Position numbers and translations under genes: made by a program | The notes under the pieces: generated by a model | What the model saw: the letters and a program-made list of their open reading frames with translations, nothing else | What the model was told of the DNA's origin: nothing | Databases searched by the model: none | Shown here: positions 8,596-16,222 of the stretch, piece after piece | How positions within the stretch are numbered: the stretch's first letter is position 1 | How the letters are laid out: every line of letters starts with the position of its first letter | Assembly: GCA_036645955.1 (NCBI GenBank) | Contig: JAVXND010000023.1 | Location: 1 to 37,475 of the forward strand | DNA: 37,475 nucleotides | Direction: 5' to 3' | Source: Limiplasma sp036645955 | GTDB taxonomy: Bacteria; Bacillota; Clostridia; Christensenellales; Aristaeellaceae

Positions 8596-9843
8596 TCAAT
8601 CAGAAATGGATTCAATGTCTGCCCCTAGCTGGCGAAGCTTTTCGGGCAGATCCTGATAGCCGCGCTCAATGTGCCCTGCGGGGTCCTGCAATAGGGTTTC
8701 ACCCTGCGCAAGCAGGCCAGCAAGCATGAGCGCCGCGCCCGCACGCAAATCGGTGCTTCGCACAATGCCGCCTTGTAGGGGTTTGCCGCCTTCAATCAGC
8801 GCCATGTTGTTTTCAACGCGAATTTCCGCGCCTAGTCTGCATAGCTCCGCCGCGTGCATGAAACGGTTTTCAAACACAGTTTCGTGAAGCATGCTGGTGC
8901 CGTGGCAACGCAATGCCACAATGGTAATGAGCGCCTGCATGTCTGTTGGGAAACCGGGGTAAGCTAAGGTGCGCACCTCAAACGGCGTTGCGGCTACACC
9001 GTTTAGGCGCATGCCTGCGGGTGTTTCGCGAATGCTTACGCCCGCTTCGGTAAGCTTGAAGGTGAGCGAGCGCATATGCTCGGCGCATGCGCCGCGCACA
9101 AGCACGCTTCCCTGCGTGATGGCGGCGGCGCATAGAAGCGTGCCTGCCTCCACACGGTCGGGAATGGGTCGGTAGATAGCGCCGTGAAGCCTTTCTACCC
9201 CCAAAATGGTCACCGTGCCTGTGCCTGCGCCTGTGATGGAGGCACCCATTTGGTTGAGGCAATTGGCAAGATCAACAATTTCCGGCTCCTTTGCGGCATT
9301 TTCAAGCGTGGTGATGCCGCTGGCAAGCGTGGCGGCGAGCATGAGGTTTTCCGTAGCGCCTACGCTTGGCAGATCCAGGTAAACGCGAGCGCCGATCAGC
9401 CGCCCAGACAGATGCTTTTGCCCCCCCAAGGGCTGTACCTGTGCGCCCATGGCTTGCAGACCCTTTACATGCAGGTCGATGGGGCGCTGGCCTATGGCAC
9501 AGCCGCCGGGCAGGCTTACGCACACACTGCCGCTTCGGGTAAGGATGGGCCCCAAGATCAGGATGCTTGCACGAAGCTTGCGCATGTTTTCCTCGTGCTT
9601 TGGGCTTTGCGGATGAAGCGCACAGACTGACACATCCTGCCCGCTTCTGCAAACCTCTGCGCCGCAATCGCGCAAAATTTGCAAAAGCGTGTCCACGTCG
9701 GTAATGTGCGGCACATCCTTTAGAATGAGTGGGTCCTCGGTTAAAAGTCCTGCCGCCAGGATGGGCAGCACGGCGTTTTTTGCGGTGCTGATTTCCACTT
9801 CGCCGCTTAAACGCGGCGCATGGCGGATCAGATAGCTTGCCAC
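8596..9843 (-). CDS. murA: UDP-N-acetylglucosamine 1-carboxyvinyltransferase (MurA)
   Basis: Cytoplasmic enzyme of the first committed step of peptidoglycan synthesis: it transfers enolpyruvate from phosphoenolpyruvate to UDP-GlcNAc. It is 415 aa, close to the usual 418-420. Lys22 and Asn23 occur in TAKNAVLPILAA. The catalytic loop LPGGCAIGQRPIDLHV places cysteine at residue 115, the E. coli position and the target of fosfomycin, so the enzyme should be fosfomycin-sensitive at this residue. The C-terminal ERGYQDLPEKLRQLGADI carries the conserved arginine. The start is GTG at 9843 with AGGTGAGG about 7 nt upstream. This start lies inside a short upstream ORF (9828-9905) with its own strong ribosome site, suggesting coupled translation. 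It is divergent from uvrB. No convincing intrinsic terminator follows it. Confidence 0.95.
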   Translation of the reverse strand: MASYLIRHAPRLSGEVEISTAKNAVLPILAAGLLTEDPLILKDVPHITDVDTLLQILRDCGAEVCRSGQDVSVCALHPQSPKHEENMRKLRASILILGPILTRSGSVCVSLPGGCAIGQRPIDLHVKGLQAMGAQVQPLGGQKHLSGRLIGARVYLDLPSVGATENLMLAATLASGITTLENAAKEPEIVDLANCLNQMGASITGAGTGTVTILGVERLHGAIYRPIPDRVEAGTLLCAAAITQGSVLVRGACAEHMRSLTFKLTEAGVSIRETPAGMRLNGVAATPFEVRTLAYPGFPTDMQALITIVALRCHGTSMLHETVFENRFMHAAELCRLGAEIRVENNMALIEGGKPLQGGIVRSTDLRAGAALMLAGLLAQGETLLQDPAGHIERGYQDLPEKLRQLGADIESISD

Positions 9844-9905
9844 GGCGGCCTCACCTCAATGCGTAGGGCATGCAGCCAATGAATCGGTTTCCAGATAAAT
9901 GCCAT
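9828..9905 (-). CDS. Short upstream ORF overlapping the murA start (25 aa)
   Basis: A 25-codon ORF begins with ATG at 9905, preceded by GGGAGGG (9919-9913) at a 7-nt spacing, a better ribosome site than that of murA itself. It stops with TGA at 9830-9828 and overlaps the first 16 nt of murA in another frame. The peptide starts MAFIWKPIHWLHALR and is rich in Trp and His. I know no family for it. It could be a leader peptide that opens or gates the murA start by translational coupling. It could also be a fortuitous ORF, although the ribosome site argues for real translation. Confidence 0.5.
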   Translation of the reverse strand: MAFIWKPIHWLHALRIEVRPPWQAI

Positions 9906-10104
9906 GTTCATTCCCTCCCGTCACGCTCATTTTGACCGCTTGAGGCACGCATCATGTTGCGTGGAAACGTTTTGCATGACCAGCGTCGTGGCGGGTTTGC
10001 GGGCTATCTAGGCAAAAAATAACGGCATAGTCTGCGCGGAGGCGTGCGGCTCGTGCATACCATGGCAATAAATATTTTGAAAAACGGCAGGAGCAAGCAA
10101 AACC
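9906..10104. other. Divergent intergenic region between murA and uvrB
   Basis: About 200 bp of non-coding DNA between the murA upstream ORF and the uvrB promoter. It contains a perfect 6-bp dyad, CACGCA-6 nt-TGCGTG (9946-9963), which could be a hairpin in the murA leader or an operator. I could not find a strong -35/-10 pair for murA, nor a recognisable SOS box for uvrB. Confidence 0.4.
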
Positions 10105-10133
10105 TTTTCACCTGCGGTTAAAAATGCTATAAT
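10105..10133 (+). promoter_or_regulatory. uvrB promoter
   Basis: TTTTCA (10105-10110), a 17-nt spacer and TATAAT (10128-10133) with TGC immediately upstream make an extended -10 promoter. It has the same TGCTATAAT core as the promoter at 244-249. The transcript would start about 27 nt before the uvrB ATG. No Gram-positive LexA box (CGAAC-N4-GTTCG) overlaps it, so SOS control is not supported by the sequence. Confidence 0.7.
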
Positions 10134-10166
10134 GATGCACATCACCTTACGAAAGGACGCTGAGCC

Positions 10167-12173
10167 ATGAACAAATTTGTGCTCAAGGCACCCTACGCCG
10201 CTTCCGGCGATCAACCTGCGGCCATCGAATCCCTTTCGCGCGCGGTGCTGGAGGGAAAGAAAAATCAAGTGCTCCTAGGCGTTACAGGCAGCGGCAAAAC
10301 CTTTACCATGGCTTCTGTGATCGAGCGGGTGCAAAAGCCAACGCTTGTGCTGGCGCATAACAAGACGCTGGCCGCCCAGCTTTGCAGTGAGTTTCGGGCG
10401 TTTTTTCCAGACAGCGCGGTGGAGTACTTTGTATCCTATTACGATTATTATCAGCCTGAGGCCTATATTGCCTCTACCGATACCTATATCGAAAAGGATT
10501 CCTCCATCAACGAGGAAATTGACCGCTTGCGCCACAGCGCCACTGCGGCGGTTCGGGAGCGCAAGGATGTCATCATCGTTTCCAGCGTGAGCTGTATCTA
10601 CTCCATGGGCGACCCAAGCGAGTATGAGGGGATGATGGTCAGCCTTCGCCCTGGGATGAAGCTGAGCCGCGATCACCTGATTGCGCGGCTGGTGGAAATT
10701 CAATATACCCGCAACGACATTGATTTTACCCGCGGAAGCTTTCGTGTGCATGGCGATGTGGTGGAAATCATCCCTGCCAACGAGCGCGAGCATGCGCTGC
10801 GCATTGAGTTTTTTGGGGATGAAATTGAGCGCATACGCGAAACCGAGGTGGTTACAGGCAATGCGCTCAATGTGCTGGAGCATGCCGTTGTCTTCCCCGC
10901 CACACATTATGCGATGGATCGCGAAAAAATGAATGAGAACATTGACCAAATTGAGCAGGATCTTGAAATACGCGCCAAGGAGCTCGAGGAGGAGGGTCAG
11001 CCGCTGTATGCGCTTCGCCTGCGCCAGCGCACCCGCTACGATGTGGAAATGATGCGGCAAATAGGCTTCTGCACAGGCATTGAAAACTACAGCCGTTATT
11101 TTGACGGCCGCAAGCCCGGCGATGCGCCCTATTCCCTGCTGGATTATTTCCCCAAGGATTTTTTGATGTTTATTGATGAAAGCCATGTAACCCTTCCGCA
11201 GGTGCGCGGCATGTTTAACGGCGACCACGCGCGTAAAAAAATGCTGGTGGATTACGGCTTTCGTCTGCCCTCCGCCTACGACAACCGCCCCTTGGTGTTT
11301 GACGAGTTTCAAGCAAGGCTCAATCAAGTCATTTGCGTAAGCGCCACCCCTGGCGCATACGAAATGGAAAAAAGCGAAAACACGGTGGAGCAGATTATTC
11401 GCCCCACAGGGCTGATCGACCCCAAAATTATCCTTCGCCCTGCCACGGGGCAGGTGGATGATTTGGTGGGCGAAATCAACCGCGTGGTGGCGCAGGACAA
11501 CCGCGTTTTGGTAACCACGCTCACCAAGCGCATGGCGGAAAGCTTGACCGAATACCTCAACACCTTAGGCATTCGGGTGCGCTATTTGCACAGCGATATT
11601 CAAACCATGGAGCGCACGCAGATCATCCGCGATTTGCGTTTGGGTGAATTTGACGTGCTGGTGGGCATCAACCTGCTTCGCGAGGGCTTGGACATGCCCG
11701 AGGTGAGCCTAGTGGCCATTTTGGATGCGGACAAGGAAGGCTTTTTACGCAGTGAAACCTCCTTGATTCAAACCATCGGCCGCGCGGCAAGGAACGTGGA
11801 CGGGCGCGTGATTCTCTACGGCGACAAGCTCACCGTGAGCATGGAACGCGCCATATCCGAAACCGACCGCCGCCGCGCCGTACAGGAGGCGTATAATCGC
11901 CTGCATGGCATTACCCCGCAAAGCGTGAAGAGCACGGTTCAGGCGCTTTTGAAAATTACGGAAAGCATGAAGGCTGGCGCACCAGAGGATATGAGCGAGG
12001 AAGAGCTTCAAGCCCTGCTTGCCAGCATTGAGGATCAGATGCTTTCTGCCGCAAAGGAATTGGATTTTGAAAAAGCCGCCAAGCTGCGCGACGAGCTTTT
12101 TCACTTAAAAGGCGAAAAAACGGATCGCATTCAAAAACCGCAGATGCGCAGACATCGCAAGCGCAAGTTTTAG
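10167..12173 (+). CDS. uvrB: Excinuclease ABC subunit B (UvrB)
   Basis: Damage-verifying helicase-like subunit of nucleotide excision repair, acting on DNA between UvrA and UvrC. It is 668 aa, normal for the family. The N-terminal SGDQP is followed by Walker A GVTGSGKT (38-45). The Tyr-rich beta-hairpin (FVSYYDYYQPEAYI, about residue 90 on) inserts between the DNA strands. FIDESH supplies motif II. LREGLDMPEVSLVAILDADK and IQTIGRAARN give motifs V and VI. The C-terminal UVR motif (AAKELDFEKAAKLRDEL) contacts UvrC. AAAGGA lies 9 nt before the ATG. uvrA is not adjacent; instead a P-type ATPase gene follows after 56 nt, possibly on the same transcript. A long antisense ORF inside it is a shadow. 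Confidence 0.97.
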   Translation: MNKFVLKAPYAASGDQPAAIESLSRAVLEGKKNQVLLGVTGSGKTFTMASVIERVQKPTLVLAHNKTLAAQLCSEFRAFFPDSAVEYFVSYYDYYQPEAYIASTDTYIEKDSSINEEIDRLRHSATAAVRERKDVIIVSSVSCIYSMGDPSEYEGMMVSLRPGMKLSRDHLIARLVEIQYTRNDIDFTRGSFRVHGDVVEIIPANEREHALRIEFFGDEIERIRETEVVTGNALNVLEHAVVFPATHYAMDREKMNENIDQIEQDLEIRAKELEEEGQPLYALRLRQRTRYDVEMMRQIGFCTGIENYSRYFDGRKPGDAPYSLLDYFPKDFLMFIDESHVTLPQVRGMFNGDHARKKMLVDYGFRLPSAYDNRPLVFDEFQARLNQVICVSATPGAYEMEKSENTVEQIIRPTGLIDPKIILRPATGQVDDLVGEINRVVAQDNRVLVTTLTKRMAESLTEYLNTLGIRVRYLHSDIQTMERTQIIRDLRLGEFDVLVGINLLREGLDMPEVSLVAILDADKEGFLRSETSLIQTIGRAARNVDGRVILYGDKLTVSMERAISETDRRRAVQEAYNRLHGITPQSVKSTVQALLKITESMKAGAPEDMSEEELQALLASIEDQMLSAAKELDFEKAAKLRDELFHLKGEKTDRIQKPQMRRHRKRKF

Positions 12174-12229
12174 CTTGACTTTTTTCGCAGGCTGCGCTGT
12201 TATTCAAAGGATTTGAAGGAGATATACGC

Positions 12230-14581
12230 ATGAATACACCAGAAAACCCGCTCGCAGGCGGTTTAACCACAGAGGAAGCACAAAGGCTGACAGAGCAAGG
12301 GCTTCATAACCAAATGCCCAAATCGCGCGATGGCGGCGCAGGCGCTATTTTTCGCCGAAATTTGTTTACCTTATTTAATTTTTTGAACCTCGCGCTGGCG
12401 GTGGTTTTACTGCTGGTGGGGAGCTACCGCAACATGCTTTTTTTGGGCGTGATTTTATCCAATATTCTGATCGGCACGGTGCAGGAGCTTCGCGCAAAGC
12501 GCACGCATGACCGCTTACAGCTGCTTTCGCAGGGCAATGTAAAGGTGCTCAGGGACGGCGCTTGCGAAGAATTGCCGCCGCAGGCGCTTGTGCAGGGGGA
12601 CTGGGTTGTGCTTTCGCGCGGCGATCAGGTGCCGGCGGATGCGGAGGTGGTTCGGGGCTCGGCGCAGGTGGATGAATCCCTGCTTACAGGCGAGAGCGCA
12701 CCCATGCAAAAAAGCGAGGGCGCAATGCTGTATTCGGGCAGCTTTTTAACCGCGGGCAATTTAACCGCACGCTTGACTGCCGTTGGGGCGCAGAGCTACG
12801 CGGGCAAGCTGCAGCTTTCGGCGCGGAAGGTGAAGCATGGAAGCAGTACGCTCATGCGCGATATGAATAAGATTATTCAGGGCGTATCCATTGCCATTGT
12901 GCCCATCGGCTTGCTTTTGTTTTGGAAGCAAACCGCCTTGCTCAAGCTTGATTTGGCCGATGCGGTAACCAAAACCGTGGCTTCGGTGCTGGGCATGATA
13001 CCCGAAGGAATGATTCTGCTCACCTCTGTGGCGCTTGCCGTGGGCGTGGTGCGGCTTGGGCGGCGCAAGGCGCTTGTGAACGAGCTTTACGGCATAGAAT
13101 CGCTTGCCCGCACGGATGTGGTGTGCATGGACAAAACAGGCACCCTCACCAATGGCGAAATGACGCTTACCCAAACGCTCCCGCTTTGCGATGCGAGCCT
13201 TGCGGAAATCGAAAGCCATTTGACGGCCTTGCTTTCCACCTTTGAGGACCCCACCCCCACAAACACGGCGCTCAAAAGTGCCTACCCTGCGCAATGCAAG
13301 CTGGAAGCGCTGGCCTGCGTGCCCTTTTCAAGCGAACAAAAATGGTCGGCGGCACAGTTTGAAGGGCTGGGAACGGTGGTGCTGGGTGCGCCTGAACGCA
13401 CGCTTCAAGGGGAAAACCTGGCTTGCGCGAAGGAGCAGAGCGCCAAGGGCCTGCGCGTGCTGGCACTGCTTAGGAGCAAGCAGGCGATTAACGGCACGGC
13501 TTTGCCCTGCGAGCTTGAGCCTATGGCCTTGCTGTGCCTGAGCGATTCATTGCGTCCGCGCGTGTGTGATACGGTGCGCTATTTTGGCGAACAGGGCGTG
13601 GCGCTCAAGGTGATTTCGGGCGATAGCCTGCTCACCATTGCGCGTGTGGCGGAGGACGCAGGGGTGCCCAATGCGGATTGCATGGTGGATTTGTCCGCCT
13701 TGGAGGGGCCGATCGATTATCAGGCGCTTTCCCGTGAATATACCATTTTTGGCCGTGTGTCCCCTGAGGACAAGCGGCAGCTGATTGAAGCCTACAAGCA
13801 CGACGGTCATAGCGTGGCCATGGTGGGCGATGGGGTCAACGACATCCCCGCGCTCAAGGCGGCGGATTGCTCCATTGCCATGGCAGGCGGGAGCGATGCG
13901 GCCTGCCGCGTGGCGCAAATCACCTTGCTCAACGCTGATTTTGAAGCCATGCCCCATATTGTGCTGGAGGGCAGGCGTGCCATTAACAACATCACGCGTG
14001 CGTCCGCCTTGTTTTTGGTCAAGAACATCTATAGCTTTTTGCTTTCCTTGGCCATGCTGGGGCTGCCTTTTGCTTACCCCTTTGCGCCCATACAGCTTAC
14101 GCTGATCAGCGCACTGACCATTGGCATTCCCTCGTTTGTGCTGGCATTGCAGGCCAATCATGAATGCGTGAGCGGTAACTTTATCAAAAACGTCATCAAA
14201 AGAGCCTTGCCAGGCGGGCTATGCGCGGCAATGCTGGTGATTTGTGTGCTGCTGCTTTCACCGAAGCTCGGGCTTTCGCAGGAGGCGCTGGACACGTTTT
14301 GCACAGCGCTTGCAGGGTATTCGGGGCTTGTGGTGCTCGCGCTGATTTGCTTGCCGTTTGATCCCATGCGTGCTTTGCTGGTGGTGCTCATGAGCGCCGC
14401 ATTTGTGGCGCTGGTGGTTTTCCTCCCCCAAGTATTTTATTTGGTGCCTGTGGTGGGCGTGCCTTGGTGGATTTTTGCGGGGCTGGCAGTGCTTACGCCT
14501 GTGTTGCAGGTGGGCTTGGGTGCATGCATTTTCAGAAAACCGAAAGCCGCACCAGAGCAACAGGTCAGCCTAGAGGGGTGA
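12230..14581 (+). CDS. P-type cation-transporting ATPase (CtpE/Exp7-like)
   Basis: Membrane ATPase of 783 aa that forms an aspartyl-phosphate during ion transport. The actuator loop has LLTGES (from T153), the phosphorylation motif is DKTGTLTNG with D301, and the hinge GDGVNDIPALKAAD includes D534. Membrane helix 4 carries IPEGMILLTS. There is no N-terminal heavy-metal domain and no Cys-Pro-Cys, which excludes the copper/cadmium class. The overall layout, with PEGM and a compact nucleotide domain, recalls mycobacterial CtpE and streptococcal Exp7, linked to calcium uptake; the ion here is an inference. AAGGAG lies 8 nt upstream of the ATG. The last 12 nt overlap the 3' end of the convergent glycosyltransferase gene, and a 13-bp palindrome lies 18 nt after the stop. 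Confidence 0.88.
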   Translation: MNTPENPLAGGLTTEEAQRLTEQGLHNQMPKSRDGGAGAIFRRNLFTLFNFLNLALAVVLLLVGSYRNMLFLGVILSNILIGTVQELRAKRTHDRLQLLSQGNVKVLRDGACEELPPQALVQGDWVVLSRGDQVPADAEVVRGSAQVDESLLTGESAPMQKSEGAMLYSGSFLTAGNLTARLTAVGAQSYAGKLQLSARKVKHGSSTLMRDMNKIIQGVSIAIVPIGLLLFWKQTALLKLDLADAVTKTVASVLGMIPEGMILLTSVALAVGVVRLGRRKALVNELYGIESLARTDVVCMDKTGTLTNGEMTLTQTLPLCDASLAEIESHLTALLSTFEDPTPTNTALKSAYPAQCKLEALACVPFSSEQKWSAAQFEGLGTVVLGAPERTLQGENLACAKEQSAKGLRVLALLRSKQAINGTALPCELEPMALLCLSDSLRPRVCDTVRYFGEQGVALKVISGDSLLTIARVAEDAGVPNADCMVDLSALEGPIDYQALSREYTIFGRVSPEDKRQLIEAYKHDGHSVAMVGDGVNDIPALKAADCSIAMAGGSDAACRVAQITLLNADFEAMPHIVLEGRRAINNITRASALFLVKNIYSFLLSLAMLGLPFAYPFAPIQLTLISALTIGIPSFVLALQANHECVSGNFIKNVIKRALPGGLCAAMLVICVLLLSPKLGLSQEALDTFCTALAGYSGLVVLALICLPFDPMRALLVVLMSAAFVALVVFLPQVFYLVPVVGVPWWIFAGLAVLTPVLQVGLGACIFRKPKAAPEQQVSLEG

Positions 14582-16222
14582 GGCTTCGTCCCGTTCGTAT
14601 ACCGTGCAAAGCGCATTGCCGTAGCTTTGCACGGTAAAAAGCACATGATAGCCCTGCGGCGGGGCTGTGGCATAGATTTTGGCGTAGGTGGTGTTTTCAA
14701 ACAGATAGGGCGCATCAGGCTCATAAGCCACGCTTAGCGCCTCGCGCTGATCCTTGGGGAGCACGGCCGCGCCATGCGCTACCCCAAACCAGCTCATATC
14801 ATCCCTTGCGCCCAGCTTGAGGGGCAGGGCTTGGTTTCGCGGCTCGCTGGTGAGCCTCTTCATGGCGTTTAGGGTGCTGACCACCCAATAATCCAGCTCC
14901 ATTTCATTTTGCGCGTGCCCGCGTGCCAGCACATTGTAATACCCATATTGATAGGGGTGGTTCGCCGCAATACCCCATGCGGAAACGGCAAAGCATGCGC
15001 ATAGCGTAAGGGGAAGCAGTCTGCGCCATAAACGGGCATGCGCGGCTTTTGCGCGCTTCACGCAAAAGCGCCAAACAGCGCCGACACCCTGCGCGGCGAG
15101 TATGCTTACGCCTGCAAAAACAAAATAAAAATGCCGCCAGCCGTTGTATACAAGCGGGCGTGTGAATGCCGCAAACAGCAATGGAACCAGCCAAAGCAAG
15201 GTGGCCGCCAACAGCGCCAGCGTGGTTTCATCACGAAGTGCGGCACTTTTTTGCCGCCAAACGCGCCTAAGGGCTGAAAATTGACCCAGCACCGCCAAAA
15301 CAGGCAGGTACAGCGGCAATGTCACAAGCATCATATACGGCAGATAGTAGCGCGGCAGGGGGCTGATGGCATGCTCGTACAGTGCGCCGCGAAACAGCAC
15401 CACCCCAGGCCAGCGTGTAAAGCCTGAAGCGTTGAGCAATAAATAGCGCAGATAGTCCATTGGCTGACCCCAACAGGCAGGGGTGAGCAATGCGTAAAAC
15501 AGCACGAAGCTCCCGATGGTGACCGCCGCAACGGCGGCCGTGCGCTTGTGGAAGCGCTTGGAAGCCGCCAGAAGCAAAATGGTGCAAAGCCCCATGAGCC
15601 CCCATGCGAATATGCCCACGACCTTTGTGTTGCTTGCCATGGCACCTGCCAGCGAAAACAGCAGTCCGCGCAGAAAATTCGGCTTTTTCAGGAAGCGCAG
15701 ACCCAGCCAAAGGGTGGCGAGCACCAAGGACAAGAGCACAAGGTCCTTGTTGTTGTAATGCCCCTCCGCAAAAAAACGGGGGCAGAGGCATAACAGCAAT
15801 GCGCCTGCACAGGAAATCAAGCGGTTCAGCCCTGTTTCACGGCAAAAGCCATAGAGCGAAAAAGCACCCACCATAAACCAAAGCCAGCACAGCATGTGCC
15901 AGAGCAGTGTGAGCGTTTCAGGCGCGGAGGCTTGCAGGGTAAGGAGCGGCGCGGCAAGGTAAAAAGCGCACTCGCCATGGTCGCGCTCTATGCTTTGCGA
16001 AATGGGCACTATGCCCAGACCATCGTAATACTGCGCCGCATTGCTGTTTTCGCCCAAAAAGCGGATGGCGTATTCCATCATGTTTTGACGCAAAATAACC
16101 TGCTCCGCAGGTTCGTCACAGGGCAGACCATAATCGCCGCAGGTGAACAGGCCTATGAGGGTAAGGGTCAGAAAGAAAAGCGCAACCCATAGGCTTGCGT
16201 GCGGTCGCTTAAAGCGGTTCAT
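14570..16222 (-). CDS. GT39-like membrane glycosyltransferase, copy 2
   Basis: Polytopic membrane protein (550 aa) of the GT-C class, resembling PMT/ArnT-type (GT39) transferases that move a sugar from a lipid-phosphate donor outside the membrane. After the first helix the external loop has GLPCDEPAE with Asp36-Glu37, the acidic pair typical of GT-C catalysis. Further motifs shared with its neighbour are SQSIERDHGE, PRFFAEGHYNNKD, NTKVVGI, YYLPYMM and YNGWRHFYF. The strong site AAAGGAGG precedes the ATG, which overlaps the stop of copy 1 by 4 nt. Copies 1 and 2 are clearly tandem paralogs. The acceptor is unknown; wall polymer or protein are both possible. Its 3' end overlaps the P-type ATPase by 12 nt. 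Confidence 0.82.
   Translation of the reverse strand: MNRFKRPHASLWVALFFLTLTLIGLFTCGDYGLPCDEPAEQVILRQNMMEYAIRFLGENSNAAQYYDGLGIVPISQSIERDHGECAFYLAAPLLTLQASAPETLTLLWHMLCWLWFMVGAFSLYGFCRETGLNRLISCAGALLLCLCPRFFAEGHYNNKDLVLLSLVLATLWLGLRFLKKPNFLRGLLFSLAGAMASNTKVVGIFAWGLMGLCTILLLAASKRFHKRTAAVAAVTIGSFVLFYALLTPACWGQPMDYLRYLLLNASGFTRWPGVVLFRGALYEHAISPLPRYYLPYMMLVTLPLYLPVLAVLGQFSALRRVWRQKSAALRDETTLALLAATLLWLVPLLFAAFTRPLVYNGWRHFYFVFAGVSILAAQGVGAVWRFCVKRAKAAHARLWRRLLPLTLCACFAVSAWGIAANHPYQYGYYNVLARGHAQNEMELDYWVVSTLNAMKRLTSEPRNQALPLKLGARDDMSWFGVAHGAAVLPKDQREALSVAYEPDAPYLFENTTYAKIYATAPPQGYHVLFTVQSYGNALCTVYERDEASPL
14600..14636. repeat. 13-bp perfect palindrome at convergent gene ends
   Basis: TACCGTGCAAAGC (14600-14612) pairs perfectly with GCTTTGCACGGTA (14624-14636) across an 11-nt loop. 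It lies within the last codons of the minus-strand glycosyltransferase and just beyond the ATPase stop. On the plus strand it is followed by an A-run, not a T-run, so it is not a classical intrinsic terminator. It could stabilise the 3' end of the ATPase message. Confidence 0.75.

Noticed and set aside
10275..11327. 350-codon open frame antisense to uvrB
   Set aside because: It lies wholly within uvrB, which has every family motif. The antisense protein is His/Ala-rich with no recognisable domain, as expected from codon bias.
12175..12206. Possible promoter (TTGACT and a TATTCA-like box) before the P-type ATPase
   Set aside because: The spacer is 19-20 nt and the -10 is poor; readthrough from uvrB is as likely.
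12216..12232. Ribosome site of the ATPase resembles that of a common expression vector
   Set aside because: Similarity covers only the short AAGGAG context and continues into native sequence, so it is coincidence, not contamination.
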